Shown piece by piece: positions 30,864-40,185 of a stretch of DNA of 64,000 nucleotides. The translations under genes and the position numbers were made by a program. Under the pieces are notes generated by a model. The model was given only the letters and a program-made list of their open reading frames with translations, made no database searches and was not told where the DNA came from. Location of the stretch: NCBI GenBank assembly GCA_025936045.1, contig JAICUB010000029.1, positions 25,683 to 89,682 on the forward strand, in the 5' to 3' direction. Positions within the stretch are counted from its first letter, which is position 1; each line of letters starts with the position of its first letter. The stretch is from Polyangiaceae bacterium (lineage in GTDB: Bacteria > Myxococcota_A > Polyangia > Polyangiales > Polyangiaceae).

Positions 30864-31289
30864 ATGCGTTACCTTCACACGATGCTGCGCGTGCGCGACC
30901 TGGACGCCGCGCTCGACTTTTTCGTGAACAAGCTCGGGCTCGAGGAGTCGCGACGCAGCGTGAACGAGAAAGGGCGCTTCACGCTCGTCTTCTTGAGCAC
31001 GGGTTCCGCGGACGATCCGGCGCAAGTCGAGCTCACCTACAATTGGGACCAGGCCGAGCCGTACCCGACGGGCCGCTTCTTCGGTCACCTCGCCTACGCC
31101 GTGGACGACATCTACGCGACGTGCGCGCGGCTGCAGGCGGCGGGGGTCGCGATCCTGCGTCCGCCGCGCGACGGGCACATGGCCTTCGTCAAGTCGCCCG
31201 ACGGCCACTCCGTCGAGCTCTTGCAGCACGGGGCGTCGCTCCCGCCGGCCGAGCCCTGGGCGTCGATGCCGAATCAGGGGAGTTGGTGA
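30864..31289 (+). CDS. gloA: Glyoxalase I (lactoylglutathione lyase) family protein
   Basis: This 141-residue protein has the vicinal-oxygen-chelate fold of glyoxalase I ([23 protein letters not shown]; then [34 protein letters not shown]). The metal ligands H5, E56, H74 and E122 sit in the expected places by eye. It converts the methylglyoxal-thiol hemithioacetal to a lactoyl-thioester. GGAGG precedes the ATG at 30864. It lies between the fused membrane protein and the ABC exporter on the same strand. Confidence 0.88.
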   Translation: MRYLHTMLRVRDLDAALDFFVNKLGLEESRRSVNEKGRFTLVFLSTGSADDPAQVELTYNWDQAEPYPTGRFFGHLAYAVDDIYATCARLQAAGVAILRPPRDGHMAFVKSPDGHSVELLQHGASLPPAEPWASMPNQGSW

Positions 31290-31305
31290 ACGCCGCGGGC
31301 CGCGT

Positions 31306-33180
31306 ATGAGCCCTCCGCCCGCACGCCCCGCCGAGCCCAAAAAGCCGCTGCCGGCGCTGATCCGCGAGAGCTTTGCGTACCTCGGGCGCGCGCTCGCGCT
31401 CGTGTGGCGCTCGTCGCAGGCGCTCACGCTCGCGCTCGCGCTGCTCACGCTGTTCGCCGCCGCGACGCCGCCCGCCGTGGCCTGGGCGGGCAAGCGCATC
31501 GTCGACGCGGTCGTGGCGCGCTCGCGTTCGGCGACGCTCGAGTGGGTGGGCATCGAGCTCGGGCTCATCGTGCTGCAGGCGACGCTCGGGCGCGGCCTGT
31601 CGCTCGTGCGCGCCGTGCTCGCGTCCCGGCTCGGCACCGACGTGAACCTCGCCATCCTCGAGCGTGCCGTGCGGCTCGAGCTCCGCGACTTCGAGGACCC
31701 CGAATTTTACGACCGGCTCACGCGCGCGCGGCGCGAGGCTTCGTCGCGGCCCGTTTCGCTCGTGACCGAGAGTTTTTCGCTCGTGCAGGGCGTACTGACC
31801 CTGCTCGGTTACGCGCTGCTGCTCGCGGCGTTCAGCGTCTGGGCGGTGCTCGGTCTGATGCTCGCGACGGTGCCCGCCACCATCGCCGAGATGCGCTATT
31901 CGAAGAGCGCGTTTCGGCTGCGCAACTGGCGCTCGCAAGACTCGCGGCGGCTCATGTACCTCGAGTACGTGCTCGCGAACGACGAGCACGCCAAAGAGGT
32001 CAAGCTGTTCGGGCTCGGCCCGCTCTTTCTCGGCCGCTACCGCGCGCTCGCCGAGCGCTTTTATCGGGAGGATTCGCGGCTCGCGGCGCGACGCGCGATC
32101 GTCACGCACCTGCTCTCCTTGCTCGCGACGTTCGCGTTCTACGGCGCCTATGCGGCCATGGCGGCGCTCGCGGCGCTCGGCCGGCTCACGCTCGGCAACA
32201 TGACGCTCTACGTGCTCGCATTCCGCAGCGGCCAGCAGTCGTTTCAGTCGATCCTGAGCGGCATCGGCAGCATCTACGAGCACAACCTCTACATGTCGAA
32301 CCTCTTCGAGTATCTCGACACCGCGCTCGCGCGCGAAACGGAAAGCGCGCTCGCGAACGGCGCCGCCGGCGCGCCGCTGCTCGCCGGCAACGCAGCCCGA
32401 GCCGCGCTCGACGTCTCCGCGGAAGAGCGCGGCATTCGCCTCGACGACGTGAGCTTTCGCTATCCCGGCAAGCCCGACTGGACGATCCGCCACATGAACC
32501 TGTTCATCCCGCGCGGACAGAGCGTCGCGCTCGTCGGGCCGAACGGCGCGGGCAAGACGACGCTCGTGAAGCTCGTGACGCGGCTCTATCGTCCCACCGA
32601 AGGGCGCGTGCTCCTCGACGGCAAGGACCTCGACGCCTGGGACGAAGCGGCGCTGCTCGCGCGCTTCGGCGTCGTGTTCCAAGACTTCAATCGCTATCAG
32701 CTGAAATTGCGAGAAAATGTGGGCGTGGGCAGCGTCGAGCACCTCGAGGACGACGCGCGCGTCGTGCGCGCGGTCGAGCGCGGCGGCGCCGAAACCGTCG
32801 TCTCGTCGCTCGCGTCCGGCATCGAGACACCGCTCGGACGCTGGTTCCAGGACGGCGTCGAGCTCTCGGGCGGCCAGTGGCAAAAGCTCGCACTCTCGCG
32901 CGCCTTCATGCGCGAGCAAGCCGACATCCTCGTGCTCGACGAGCCGACCGCCGCCCTCGACGCCGAAGCCGAGCACGCCGTCTTCGAGCGCTTCAAAACC
33001 CTCGCTGCGGGCCGCACCACCATCATCATCTCGCACCGCTTCCCCACGGTGCGCATGGCCGACCGCATCCTCGTCCTCGAGCAAGGCGCCCTCACGGAAG
33101 AAGGCACGCATGCCGAGCTCCTCGCCAAAGACGGCACCTACGCGCACCTCTACCGGTTACAGGCGCGCGGCTATTCCTGA
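31306..33180 (+). CDS. ABC transporter, fused permease and ATPase
   Basis: The 624-residue half-transporter has an N-terminal membrane domain with about six helices (residues about 30-330) and a C-terminal nucleotide-binding domain. The latter has Walker A GPNGAGKTT (about residues 411-419), signature LSGGQ and Walker B ILVLDEPTAALD, followed by the H-loop SHRFPT. Exporters of this layout form homodimers that move lipids, peptides or drugs out of the cell. It starts 16 bp after gloA, and its substrate is unknown. Confidence 0.92.
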   Translation: MSPPPARPAEPKKPLPALIRESFAYLGRALALVWRSSQALTLALALLTLFAAATPPAVAWAGKRIVDAVVARSRSATLEWVGIELGLIVLQATLGRGLSLVRAVLASRLGTDVNLAILERAVRLELRDFEDPEFYDRLTRARREASSRPVSLVTESFSLVQGVLTLLGYALLLAAFSVWAVLGLMLATVPATIAEMRYSKSAFRLRNWRSQDSRRLMYLEYVLANDEHAKEVKLFGLGPLFLGRYRALAERFYREDSRLAARRAIVTHLLSLLATFAFYGAYAAMAALAALGRLTLGNMTLYVLAFRSGQQSFQSILSGIGSIYEHNLYMSNLFEYLDTALARETESALANGAAGAPLLAGNAARAALDVSAEERGIRLDDVSFRYPGKPDWTIRHMNLFIPRGQSVALVGPNGAGKTTLVKLVTRLYRPTEGRVLLDGKDLDAWDEAALLARFGVVFQDFNRYQLKLRENVGVGSVEHLEDDARVVRAVERGGAETVVSSLASGIETPLGRWFQDGVELSGGQWQKLALSRAFMREQADILVLDEPTAALDAEAEHAVFERFKTLAAGRTTIIISHRFPTVRMADRILVLEQGALTEEGTHAELLAKDGTYAHLYRLQARGYS

Positions 33181-33244
33181 GCTCCGTTCGTCGTGTGTTT
33201 TTGGTGTGTTTTTTGGCACGCCGAATGCACTCGAAGTGGGGGTC

Positions 33245-33496
33245 ATGGCCGACATCACTGACCCAAACCAGCGGGAAGACCCTACCCCTGCCAAAACCGA
33301 CCAGGTGACGGCGGGCGGAGCGATCCTCTTCATCAGCGCGGGAGTCATTGGCCTCATTGGGATCATTTTGATGACCATGGGGCAGTTCTTCGCGGCGCCC
33401 CTCGTCATCCTCGCCCTCCTCATGTGGGCAGGCGGCAAATGGAAGCTGAAGCACGACCAGAACCTGACGCCGACGGCCTCACCGCCCGCGCGTTGA
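33245..33496 (+). CDS. Small two-helix membrane protein
   Basis: This 83-residue protein begins with an acidic/polar N-terminus, then two hydrophobic helices (GAILFISAGVIGLIGIILMTM and APLVILALLMWAGG) and a short basic C-terminus. The start ATG at 33245 has GTGGGGG upstream. The composition is unlike shadow frames, which supports it being real. It lies 64 bp after the ABC exporter and could be a small partner, but no function is evident. Confidence 0.65.
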   Translation: MADITDPNQREDPTPAKTDQVTAGGAILFISAGVIGLIGIILMTMGQFFAAPLVILALLMWAGGKWKLKHDQNLTPTASPPAR

Positions 33497-33557
33497 AGCC
33501 GGCCGTAGCGCCCGCGCCGTAATGGCCGGAAGCGCACGGGGTTTCGTCCATCGTGGC

Positions 33558-35315
33558 TCAGAGCCCGAGCGGCCCGGGCTCGTGCGGCACGACCGTGCTC
33601 GAACCGACGGGCGGCAGGGGCCGCCCCACGAGGGCGCCGTGCTCGAGCGCGAGCAAGCAAGCATTCTGCGGCAGGTCGAACGCGACGCTCACCGGCAAGC
33701 CGTGCGCTGCCTGGAGCACCGTCGCCGTGAAGGTGGGAAAGGCGACGTGCATGCCCGCGGCGAGCGGTGAATCGCGAAAGAGTCGCTCGAACATCGTCGG
33801 GCGATGGCGCTTTCCCCCGACGACGCTCAGCACGACCGTCTCGGCGCTGGGGCGCTCGAGGCGTACCGCTGCGGGGACCATCGAGAGCACGGTCAGGCGT
33901 GGATGGTCGCGTGAGACATCCGGCCGATAGTAGCGAAGCAAGCTGCCGCCGAAGAGACTCAGCGTCGGATCGGCGCCCGTCACGACGAAGAGCGGTGAAC
34001 CCGCGCTGCAGCGCGCAAAATCGGCGCTTTGCGCGAGCGCGTGTTGCCGGCGACTCACCTGCACCATCATTTCCGTACCGGCGAGCCGCACGGCGCCCGC
34101 GAACAGGAGGTGCACGAAGAGGAGGGCCGCGCCGGCGGCGCGCCACGCAAAGCGCGGCGCTCGCGCCGGACGCGCGAGCGCCGTGTCGATGGCCGTCGCG
34201 ACGAGCGGCGCGGACGCGAGCATCGGCAGCAGGAGCACGCGTCCGTCGGGGACGCCGCCGACCATCGGCAAGCTGGAAAACAGCGCCGACAGCGCAAACC
34301 AGGTCACTTTTCGGCGTTCGGCGCCGCCCGCGGCCCCACGCCACGCGAGCAAGACGACGAGAGCACTCGTGAGCACGCCGACCAAAGCCAGCACCGAACG
34401 AGCGCCCGCCGCCGGCCCCCACAGCGAGGCGGGCACGGCGAACGCGAGCTCACCGAGCAGGATCGGCAAGCGCGTGAGCATGGCGGCGAGAAACGCGGCC
34501 GGTGCCGAGAAGGGCGAAATGTAGAGCGCGCTGTGCTTCACCCCGTAACCGGCGAGGGCGTAGGCGAGCAGGTACGCGCACGCCGCCGCGATCCAAGGGA
34601 GCGCCCGGAGCGCGCGCGTTCGCCATGGGCGCTCGGTCGCGAAGAGCTCGTACGCGACGAGCATGGCGACTGCCGCGAGGCACGTTTCGCTCGCGAGCGC
34701 CGAGAGCGCGAGGCAGAGCGCCGCGAGCCAAGACAGGGAGCTTGCCGCGCGACGTTCGGCGCTTTGCACGTGAAGGTACACGGCGAGCGCCCCGAAGAGC
34801 CCACCGACGACCACGTGCCGGCCCGCGACCCACGTCAGATTCACCGAGTGGCCGCTGGCGAGCGCGAACACGAGCGCGGCCAGCCCGGCGCGGTTCGGCG
34901 CAAGCACGGCGCGGAACAGCGCGAAGGCGACCGCCGTCACCGCCATGAACAGCACCGCGCCGAAGAGATGCGCCGCTAACGCCGAACCCCCGAAGAGCGC
35001 TTGGTCGAGCGCCACGGCCAGGCTGCCGAGCGGTCTGAAAAAGCGAATCGCAAAATGCGGGTCCGTGAACCAGGGCACGAAGCCGCGAGCCAGCCAGTCC
35101 TCCGCGCGAAAGTTCCCGCCCGTGAAGTCGTAGAGCGTGGCGGGGCCGAGCCCGAGCTCCGGCACCCGCTGGCTCAGCACGAGGCGCTGCAGAAAATCGT
35201 CCATCACGAACCCCGTCCGCAGCGCGGGCAAAACGAGGAGCACGGTCGCGAGCCAGGCGAACGACACGCCACGCTTGCCCCACACGTTGAGCGGTTGGTC
35301 GGCGGCTCGGGTCAT
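33558..35315 (-). CDS. GT-C-type glycosyltransferase-like integral membrane protein
   Basis: The 585-residue protein has around ten membrane helices. After the first helix comes FVMDDF, with an Asp pair at residues 39-40 in the first external loop, as in GT-C lipid-sugar-dependent glycosyltransferases (PMT/ArnT-like). The C-terminal about 140 residues are mostly soluble. The arrangement suggests transfer of a polyprenyl-linked sugar on the outer face of the inner membrane; the acceptor is unknown. It is divergent from the ABC-F gene across 88 bp. Confidence 0.65.
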   Translation of the reverse strand: MTRAADQPLNVWGKRGVSFAWLATVLLVLPALRTGFVMDDFLQRLVLSQRVPELGLGPATLYDFTGGNFRAEDWLARGFVPWFTDPHFAIRFFRPLGSLAVALDQALFGGSALAAHLFGAVLFMAVTAVAFALFRAVLAPNRAGLAALVFALASGHSVNLTWVAGRHVVVGGLFGALAVYLHVQSAERRAASSLSWLAALCLALSALASETCLAAVAMLVAYELFATERPWRTRALRALPWIAAACAYLLAYALAGYGVKHSALYISPFSAPAAFLAAMLTRLPILLGELAFAVPASLWGPAAGARSVLALVGVLTSALVVLLAWRGAAGGAERRKVTWFALSALFSSLPMVGGVPDGRVLLLPMLASAPLVATAIDTALARPARAPRFAWRAAGAALLFVHLLFAGAVRLAGTEMMVQVSRRQHALAQSADFARCSAGSPLFVVTGADPTLSLFGGSLLRYYRPDVSRDHPRLTVLSMVPAAVRLERPSAETVVLSVVGGKRHRPTMFERLFRDSPLAAGMHVAFPTFTATVLQAAHGLPVSVAFDLPQNACLLALEHGALVGRPLPPVGSSTVVPHEPGPLGL

Positions 35316-35403
35316 CGGTCGGCCCCGCTATGCATAGAACAACCAGCGCCCGTGAACAGGGGTCGAGCCCTCCGCGCCCGGCCGTGCTACCCGACGCCCG
35401 CAC

Positions 35404-37233
35404 GTGCCCGTCCTTTTGTCCGCCCGCAATCTGAGTCACGCCTTCGGCGCGCGCCCCTTGTTCGAGGGCGTGAGCTTCACGCTCTCGGACGGTGACCGCG
35501 TCGGGCTCATCGGGCCGAACGGCGCGGGGAAATCGACTCTCCTCAAGATCCTCGCCGGCGCGATCGCGCCCGATCGCGGCGAGCTCGCGCGGCGCGGCGG
35601 GCTCCGGACCGCTTACCTCGAGCAGGTGACGGAGCTCGACTTTCCGACCGTGCGCGCCGCCGTGCGCGAGCGGCTGCCGAAGGACGAGCACGCCCACGAG
35701 AACGAGGGGCTCGTCGACGAATGGCTCAACCGCCTCGAGCTCGACGCGGACGCGCCGCTCGCCGCGCTCTCGGGCGGCTGGCTCAAGCGCGTCGCGCTCG
35801 CGCGGGCGTTCGTCGCTGATCCGGAGCTGCTCTTGCTCGACGAGCCGACGAACCACCTCGACGTGGAGAGCATCCTCTGGCTCGAGCGCTTTCTCGGGAA
35901 CGCGCGCTGCGCGACGCTGACGGTCACGCACGATCGGCTATTTTTGCAGCGCGTGTCGCGCCGCATCCTCGAGCTCGACCGGCGCAATCCCGGCGGCCTG
36001 CTCGACGTCGCGGGCGACTACGCGACGTACGTGGAGCAGAAGGCCGAGCTCATGTCCGCGCAGGAGCAGCGCGAGCAAGCGCTCAAAAACACGCTCCGCC
36101 GCGAGACGGAATGGCTCCGGCGCGGTCCCTCCGCCCGTAGCACCAAACAAGTCGCACGCATCGAGCGCGCGGGCACGCTCGCGACGGAGGTGTCCGAGCT
36201 CCGCGAGCGCAACCGCGCGAACCGCATGGATCTCGACTTTCAGGCGCGCGATCCGGACGAGATGCGCCCCAAGCGGCTGATCGAGGCGCGCGGGATTGGC
36301 AAGCGCTACGGCGACAAGCTCGTGCTCGCCGAGCTCGACCTCTTGATCGGACCGCGCACGCGCCTCGGGCTCATCGGGCGCAACGGCTGCGGCAAATCCA
36401 CGCTGCTCCGGATCCTGACCGGCAGCGAGCAGCCGACGGTCGGCGACGTCTTCCGCGCCGATTACCTCAAAATCGCGTATTTCGAGCAAGACCGCGGCTC
36501 GCTCGATCCGAAACGCACGCTCGCCCAGACGGTGAGCCCGGACGGGGATTTCGTGCACTTCCGCGGCAGCCACGTGCACCGTCACGGCTATCTCGAACGC
36601 TTCGCGTTCCGGCCGGAGCAGATGGCGCAACCGGTCGGCAGCCTGTCCGGCGGCGAGCAGAGCCGGCTGCTCATCGCGCGGCTGATGCTGGAGCCGGCGA
36701 ACCTGCTCGTGCTCGACGAGCCGACCAACGACCTCGATCTCGTCACCTTGGCGGTGTTGGAAGACACGTTGAAAAGCTTCGACGGCGCGGTGTTGCTCGT
36801 GACGCACGACCGCTATTTTCTCGATCAGGTCGCGACCGAGCTCCTCGCGTTCCACACGCGCGCCGACGAGGCAGGCCGTGTCACCGCGCTCGCGGACCTC
36901 ACGCAGTGGGAGACGTTCCACACGGCGCAGGTGAGCGAAGGCGCTCGCGCGGAGCGGAGCACGAAGGCGGACGCCGCGCGAACGAACGGCGCCCCCGCGA
37001 AAAAGAAGAAGCTCAGCTTCAAGGACCAGCGCGACTACGCGACGATCGAGGCGCGCATTCTGGAAAGCGAAGCGAGGGCCGCGGAAATCGAAGCAGAAAT
37101 GGCGCGCCCCGAGCTGATGTCGAACAGCGCGCGGCTCGTGGAGCTCGACCGGACGCTCGCGGCGGCGCGCGCGGAGGTCGAGGGACTCTACGCGCGCTGG
37201 GCCGAGCTCGAAGCGCTGCGGAGCGAAAGCTGA
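35404..37233 (+). CDS. ABC-F family ATPase (Uup-like)
   Basis: The 609-residue soluble protein starts at a GTG and has two ATPase cassettes: Walker A GPNGAGKSTL (about residue 40) and GRNGCGKSTL (about residue 327), with signatures LSGGW and LSGGEQS and Walker B LLLLDEPTNHLD and LLVLDEPTNDLD. The first signature is LSGGW instead of LSGGQ/E. A linker with Arg/Glu-rich helices lies between, and the C-terminus has a coiled-coil after a Lys-rich segment, as in Uup. ABC-F proteins act on the ribosome or, for Uup, on DNA and ribosome assembly, and are not transporters. Confidence 0.9.
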   Translation: MPVLLSARNLSHAFGARPLFEGVSFTLSDGDRVGLIGPNGAGKSTLLKILAGAIAPDRGELARRGGLRTAYLEQVTELDFPTVRAAVRERLPKDEHAHENEGLVDEWLNRLELDADAPLAALSGGWLKRVALARAFVADPELLLLDEPTNHLDVESILWLERFLGNARCATLTVTHDRLFLQRVSRRILELDRRNPGGLLDVAGDYATYVEQKAELMSAQEQREQALKNTLRRETEWLRRGPSARSTKQVARIERAGTLATEVSELRERNRANRMDLDFQARDPDEMRPKRLIEARGIGKRYGDKLVLAELDLLIGPRTRLGLIGRNGCGKSTLLRILTGSEQPTVGDVFRADYLKIAYFEQDRGSLDPKRTLAQTVSPDGDFVHFRGSHVHRHGYLERFAFRPEQMAQPVGSLSGGEQSRLLIARLMLEPANLLVLDEPTNDLDLVTLAVLEDTLKSFDGAVLLVTHDRYFLDQVATELLAFHTRADEAGRVTALADLTQWETFHTAQVSEGARAERSTKADAARTNGAPAKKKKLSFKDQRDYATIEARILESEARAAEIEAEMARPELMSNSARLVELDRTLAAARAEVEGLYARWAELEALRSES

Positions 37234-37248
37234 AGCGGCCCCGCGGCA

Positions 37249-38523
37249 CTAAACGCCGTCCCGCAGCAAGAGCTCGCGCGCGGAGCTCACGCGACTCACG
37301 AATACGAACACGAACGCCGTCGAGAGCAGCACGGCGCCGATGGCGATCATGGTCGGGTCCTCACCGATCCGATCGGCGGCCCAGCCGAACGCGAGCATCC
37401 CGAGCATCGCCATGCTGGTCGTGGCGGTATTGAACGCGGTGAGGACGCGAGCACGCAGTCCCTCGGGCGTGGAGTCCTGCAGCAGGGTGATGACGACCGG
37501 GTTGAAGGCGGCGGCGCTGAAGCCGATCGCGACCATGAGCGCGGCCGCGGCGAAATTCGACTTCACGTACGCAAGTCCCACGATGGAAGCGCCACCGAGC
37601 ACGAGAGCCATGAACACCACGCGGAGCAACGTTTGCGACCTCAGCTTGAGGAGCGCGCTGAGTCCGGTCGCGAGCAACATGCCCGCCCCGAACGCCGACC
37701 AAATGAAGCCCAACGACAACGCGTCGAGGTGGAGGTCCTTGCGGACCACGGCCGGCAGCAGGAACAAGAAGGCGCTGGCCCCCAGGTTTTGCAACCCGGA
37801 GACGAGCGTGAGGAGCAAGATCCCGCGCTGCTTGTGGAAGAGAAACTCCAGACCTTCCCGCAAGGCGCTCGTGAAGTCGGCGAGGCAGGCCGGCAGGGCA
37901 GCGGTCTCCTCGGGGTGATTCACGCGCACGAACGCCAAGCATCCGACCAGGAACAGGAACGTGAGCGCGTCCGCGTAGAGCACGTTCGCGATGCCGAGCG
38001 CGGCAATACCGAGACCTGCCACGACGGGCCCGAGCAGCACGCCGATCATCGAGGTGCTCTGAATGAGCGCGTTCGCGGGCCGCAGCTCTTCACGTTCGGC
38101 GACGAGCGGCAGCGCCGTCATGAGCGCGGGCCCGTAAAAGGCGGAAACGATCGAGATGGCGAGAACGAGGACGTACAGGAGCCACGGCGACAGCGCTCCC
38201 AGGCCGTAAAGCAGCGGAATCAGCGCGACCAAGAGGCCGTGGAGCAGGTTGATCACGATCATCGTCGGCTTCTTCGGCAGCCGGTCGAGATAGACGCCGA
38301 TGACGGGGCCGAGCACGAGCGGAGGGACGGTTTGCAGCACACCGATGAGCGAGGTGCGCAGGGCCGAGCCGCTCGTCTCGTAGGCGAACCAGAGGAGCGC
38401 AACTTTGTTCAAGCCGTCGCCAATCTGCGACACCGTCTCGCCGGCCCAGAGCAGCGCGAAGTTGCGGCGGCGCAGGAGAACCCAAGCCGGGCTCGCGCGC
38501 AGCGCCGCCAGCAGGACGGACAT
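37249..38523 (-). CDS. MFS transporter
   Basis: The product is 424 residues from the ATG at 38523 and has about 12 membrane helices. The N-terminus (LLRRRNFALLWAGETVSQIGDGLNKVALLW) and the loop YLDRLPKKPTMI match MFS_3/enterobactin-exporter-like (EntS type) proteins, which export small molecules or drugs. An in-frame extension to 38700 is Arg-rich and excluded. It converges on the ABC-F gene with 15 bp between the stops. No metabolite cluster is adjacent, so the substrate is open. Confidence 0.88.
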   Translation of the reverse strand: MSVLLAALRASPAWVLLRRRNFALLWAGETVSQIGDGLNKVALLWFAYETSGSALRTSLIGVLQTVPPLVLGPVIGVYLDRLPKKPTMIVINLLHGLLVALIPLLYGLGALSPWLLYVLVLAISIVSAFYGPALMTALPLVAEREELRPANALIQSTSMIGVLLGPVVAGLGIAALGIANVLYADALTFLFLVGCLAFVRVNHPEETAALPACLADFTSALREGLEFLFHKQRGILLLTLVSGLQNLGASAFLFLLPAVVRKDLHLDALSLGFIWSAFGAGMLLATGLSALLKLRSQTLLRVVFMALVLGGASIVGLAYVKSNFAAAALMVAIGFSAAAFNPVVITLLQDSTPEGLRARVLTAFNTATTSMAMLGMLAFGWAADRIGEDPTMIAIGAVLLSTAFVFVFVSRVSSARELLLRDGV

Positions 38524-38709
38524 GTGCCGCGGCAACGCAAGAGCCGTTCCCGGCGACACGGAGACGGAGCGCCTGCGAGGGCGTGCTTCGCCGCACGGCG
38601 CCCCATCGGGGCACAAAAGGCGGCACGCGCGGTCGTATTTCCTGCCGGAAAACCAGGTGTCGCAAAAAGGCGACCCGCCCCTGGCACTCCGGGCAACCAT
38701 AGGGTGACC

Positions 38710-40173
38710 ATGCCGGCGAGCAGCGACGTCGAAGAGTGCGCGGTCGAACGCCGCGCTGACCGAGTATCGAGCCTCGGCGCTGCGGCGTACGCGAGAGCTC
38801 GCGTGCTTGGCGTCGTGGGGTGTCTCGCGCTCGCGTGTGCTGGACGCGAAGGCGGCTCCGAGGCGACGGGTGGCGCGGCGGCACTCGGCGGCAGCGGCGG
38901 GGCCACGGGCAGCGGCGCGTCGAGCGGCAGCGCCGTAACGAGCGCGGGAGGCGCCGAGAGCGCCGGCGGCACTCCGAGCGCCGGCGGCGTTTCAACGACG
39001 AGCGGCGGCGCTCCGGCGACGACCGGCGGCGCCACCGCAATGACCGGAGGCGTGTCCGGCGCGGGCGGCGGCGCGGCGCCGGGCGGCGGCGGTTCCAGAT
39101 CGAGCACCGGCGGCGTCCCTGCACGCGGCGGCGCTGCCACGAACGGCGGCCGCGGCGCCATGAGCAGCGGCGGCGCCGCGCTCGGCGGCGGTACCGCGAC
39201 CGGCGGCGCGCCCGGCATGGACGGCGGCGCGAGCGGCGCGGGCGGTAAGAACGACGCGTCCGGCTGCCCGCGCTACGACGCGTCACATCCGCCGGCCATG
39301 CTCGCGCTCACGGGCAATCTCGGCACGCACGATCCGGCGCTCATCGCCGCCGACGGCAAATATTACTTGTTCCAGACCGGGCACGACCTACCCACCAAAA
39401 CGTCGAGCGATCTCGCGGCGTGGCAGGGCGGCAGCGCCGTCTTCAGCTCGAACCCGAGCTGGATCGCCACCGCGGTCCCGGGCGCCACGGATCTCTGGGC
39501 GCCCGACATCTCGAGCTTCGGCGGCAGCTATCACCTTTATTACGCGGCCTCGACCTTCGGCAAAAACACGTCCTGCATCGGCCACGCGACGCGCGCGAGT
39601 CTCGCTTCGGGCTCGTGGGCGGATCACGGCTCGGTGTTGTGCTCGGGAAGCGGCGATGATTTCAACGCCATCGATCCGAACGTGATCGTCGACGACGCGG
39701 GCACGCCGTGGCTCGCCTTCGGCAGCTTCTGGAGCGGCATTCAAATCGTCGAGCTCGACGCGACCGGCGCGGTCGGTACCCACACACCGAAGTTCATCGC
39801 GTCACGCCCGAGCTCGGGCGGCGCGCTCGAAGGCGCCTTCATCGTGCGCGCCTGCGGCTACTACTACCTCTTCACGTCCTGGGATCACTGCTGCGACAGC
39901 CCGTGGAACTACAACATCCGCGTCGGACGCTCGACGAGCGTCGGCGGTCCCTACGCCGACAAGAGCGGCAAAGCGCTGCTCGACGGCGGAGGCACGGGGC
40001 TCGTCGCGGGCAACAGCACCTGGACGGCTCCCGGTCACAACGCCGTGGTCGTCACGCCGAACGGCGCCTACAACGTGTATCACGCTCTCGACGCGAGCCA
40101 CGCGAACCCGACGCTGCGCGTCGCCGAGCTCGCTTGGGACACCGACGGCTGGCCGGTGTCCGCGGGCCCGTAA
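38710..40173 (+). CDS. GH43-family lipoprotein (arabinanase/arabinosidase-like)
   Basis: The 487-residue protein has a signal with lipobox-like CLALAC, a Gly/Ala/Ser/Thr-rich linker of about 130 residues, then a five-bladed propeller domain of GH43. The three catalytic carboxylates are visible: D208 in HDPALI (base), D322 in AIDPN (pKa modulator) and E374 in ALEGAF (acid). The motif set and DLWAPDIS match endo-1,5-alpha-L-arabinanases. It would hydrolyse arabinan side chains of pectin at the cell surface. It is divergent from the MFS gene and converges on the CBM3 lipoprotein. Confidence 0.9.
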   Translation: MPASSDVEECAVERRADRVSSLGAAAYARARVLGVVGCLALACAGREGGSEATGGAAALGGSGGATGSGASSGSAVTSAGGAESAGGTPSAGGVSTTSGGAPATTGGATAMTGGVSGAGGGAAPGGGGSRSSTGGVPARGGAATNGGRGAMSSGGAALGGGTATGGAPGMDGGASGAGGKNDASGCPRYDASHPPAMLALTGNLGTHDPALIAADGKYYLFQTGHDLPTKTSSDLAAWQGGSAVFSSNPSWIATAVPGATDLWAPDISSFGGSYHLYYAASTFGKNTSCIGHATRASLASGSWADHGSVLCSGSGDDFNAIDPNVIVDDAGTPWLAFGSFWSGIQIVELDATGAVGTHTPKFIASRPSSGGALEGAFIVRACGYYYLFTSWDHCCDSPWNYNIRVGRSTSVGGPYADKSGKALLDGGGTGLVAGNSTWTAPGHNAVVVTPNGAYNVYHALDASHANPTLRVAELAWDTDGWPVSAGP

Positions 40174-40185
40174 CGCGCGCTCGGC

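Noticed and set aside
27708..31289. A 1193-residue plus-strand open frame
   Set aside because: It is Arg-rich low-complexity sequence in an alternative frame of the fused MFS/spermidine-synthase gene; only its last 141 codons are real and encode the glyoxalase.
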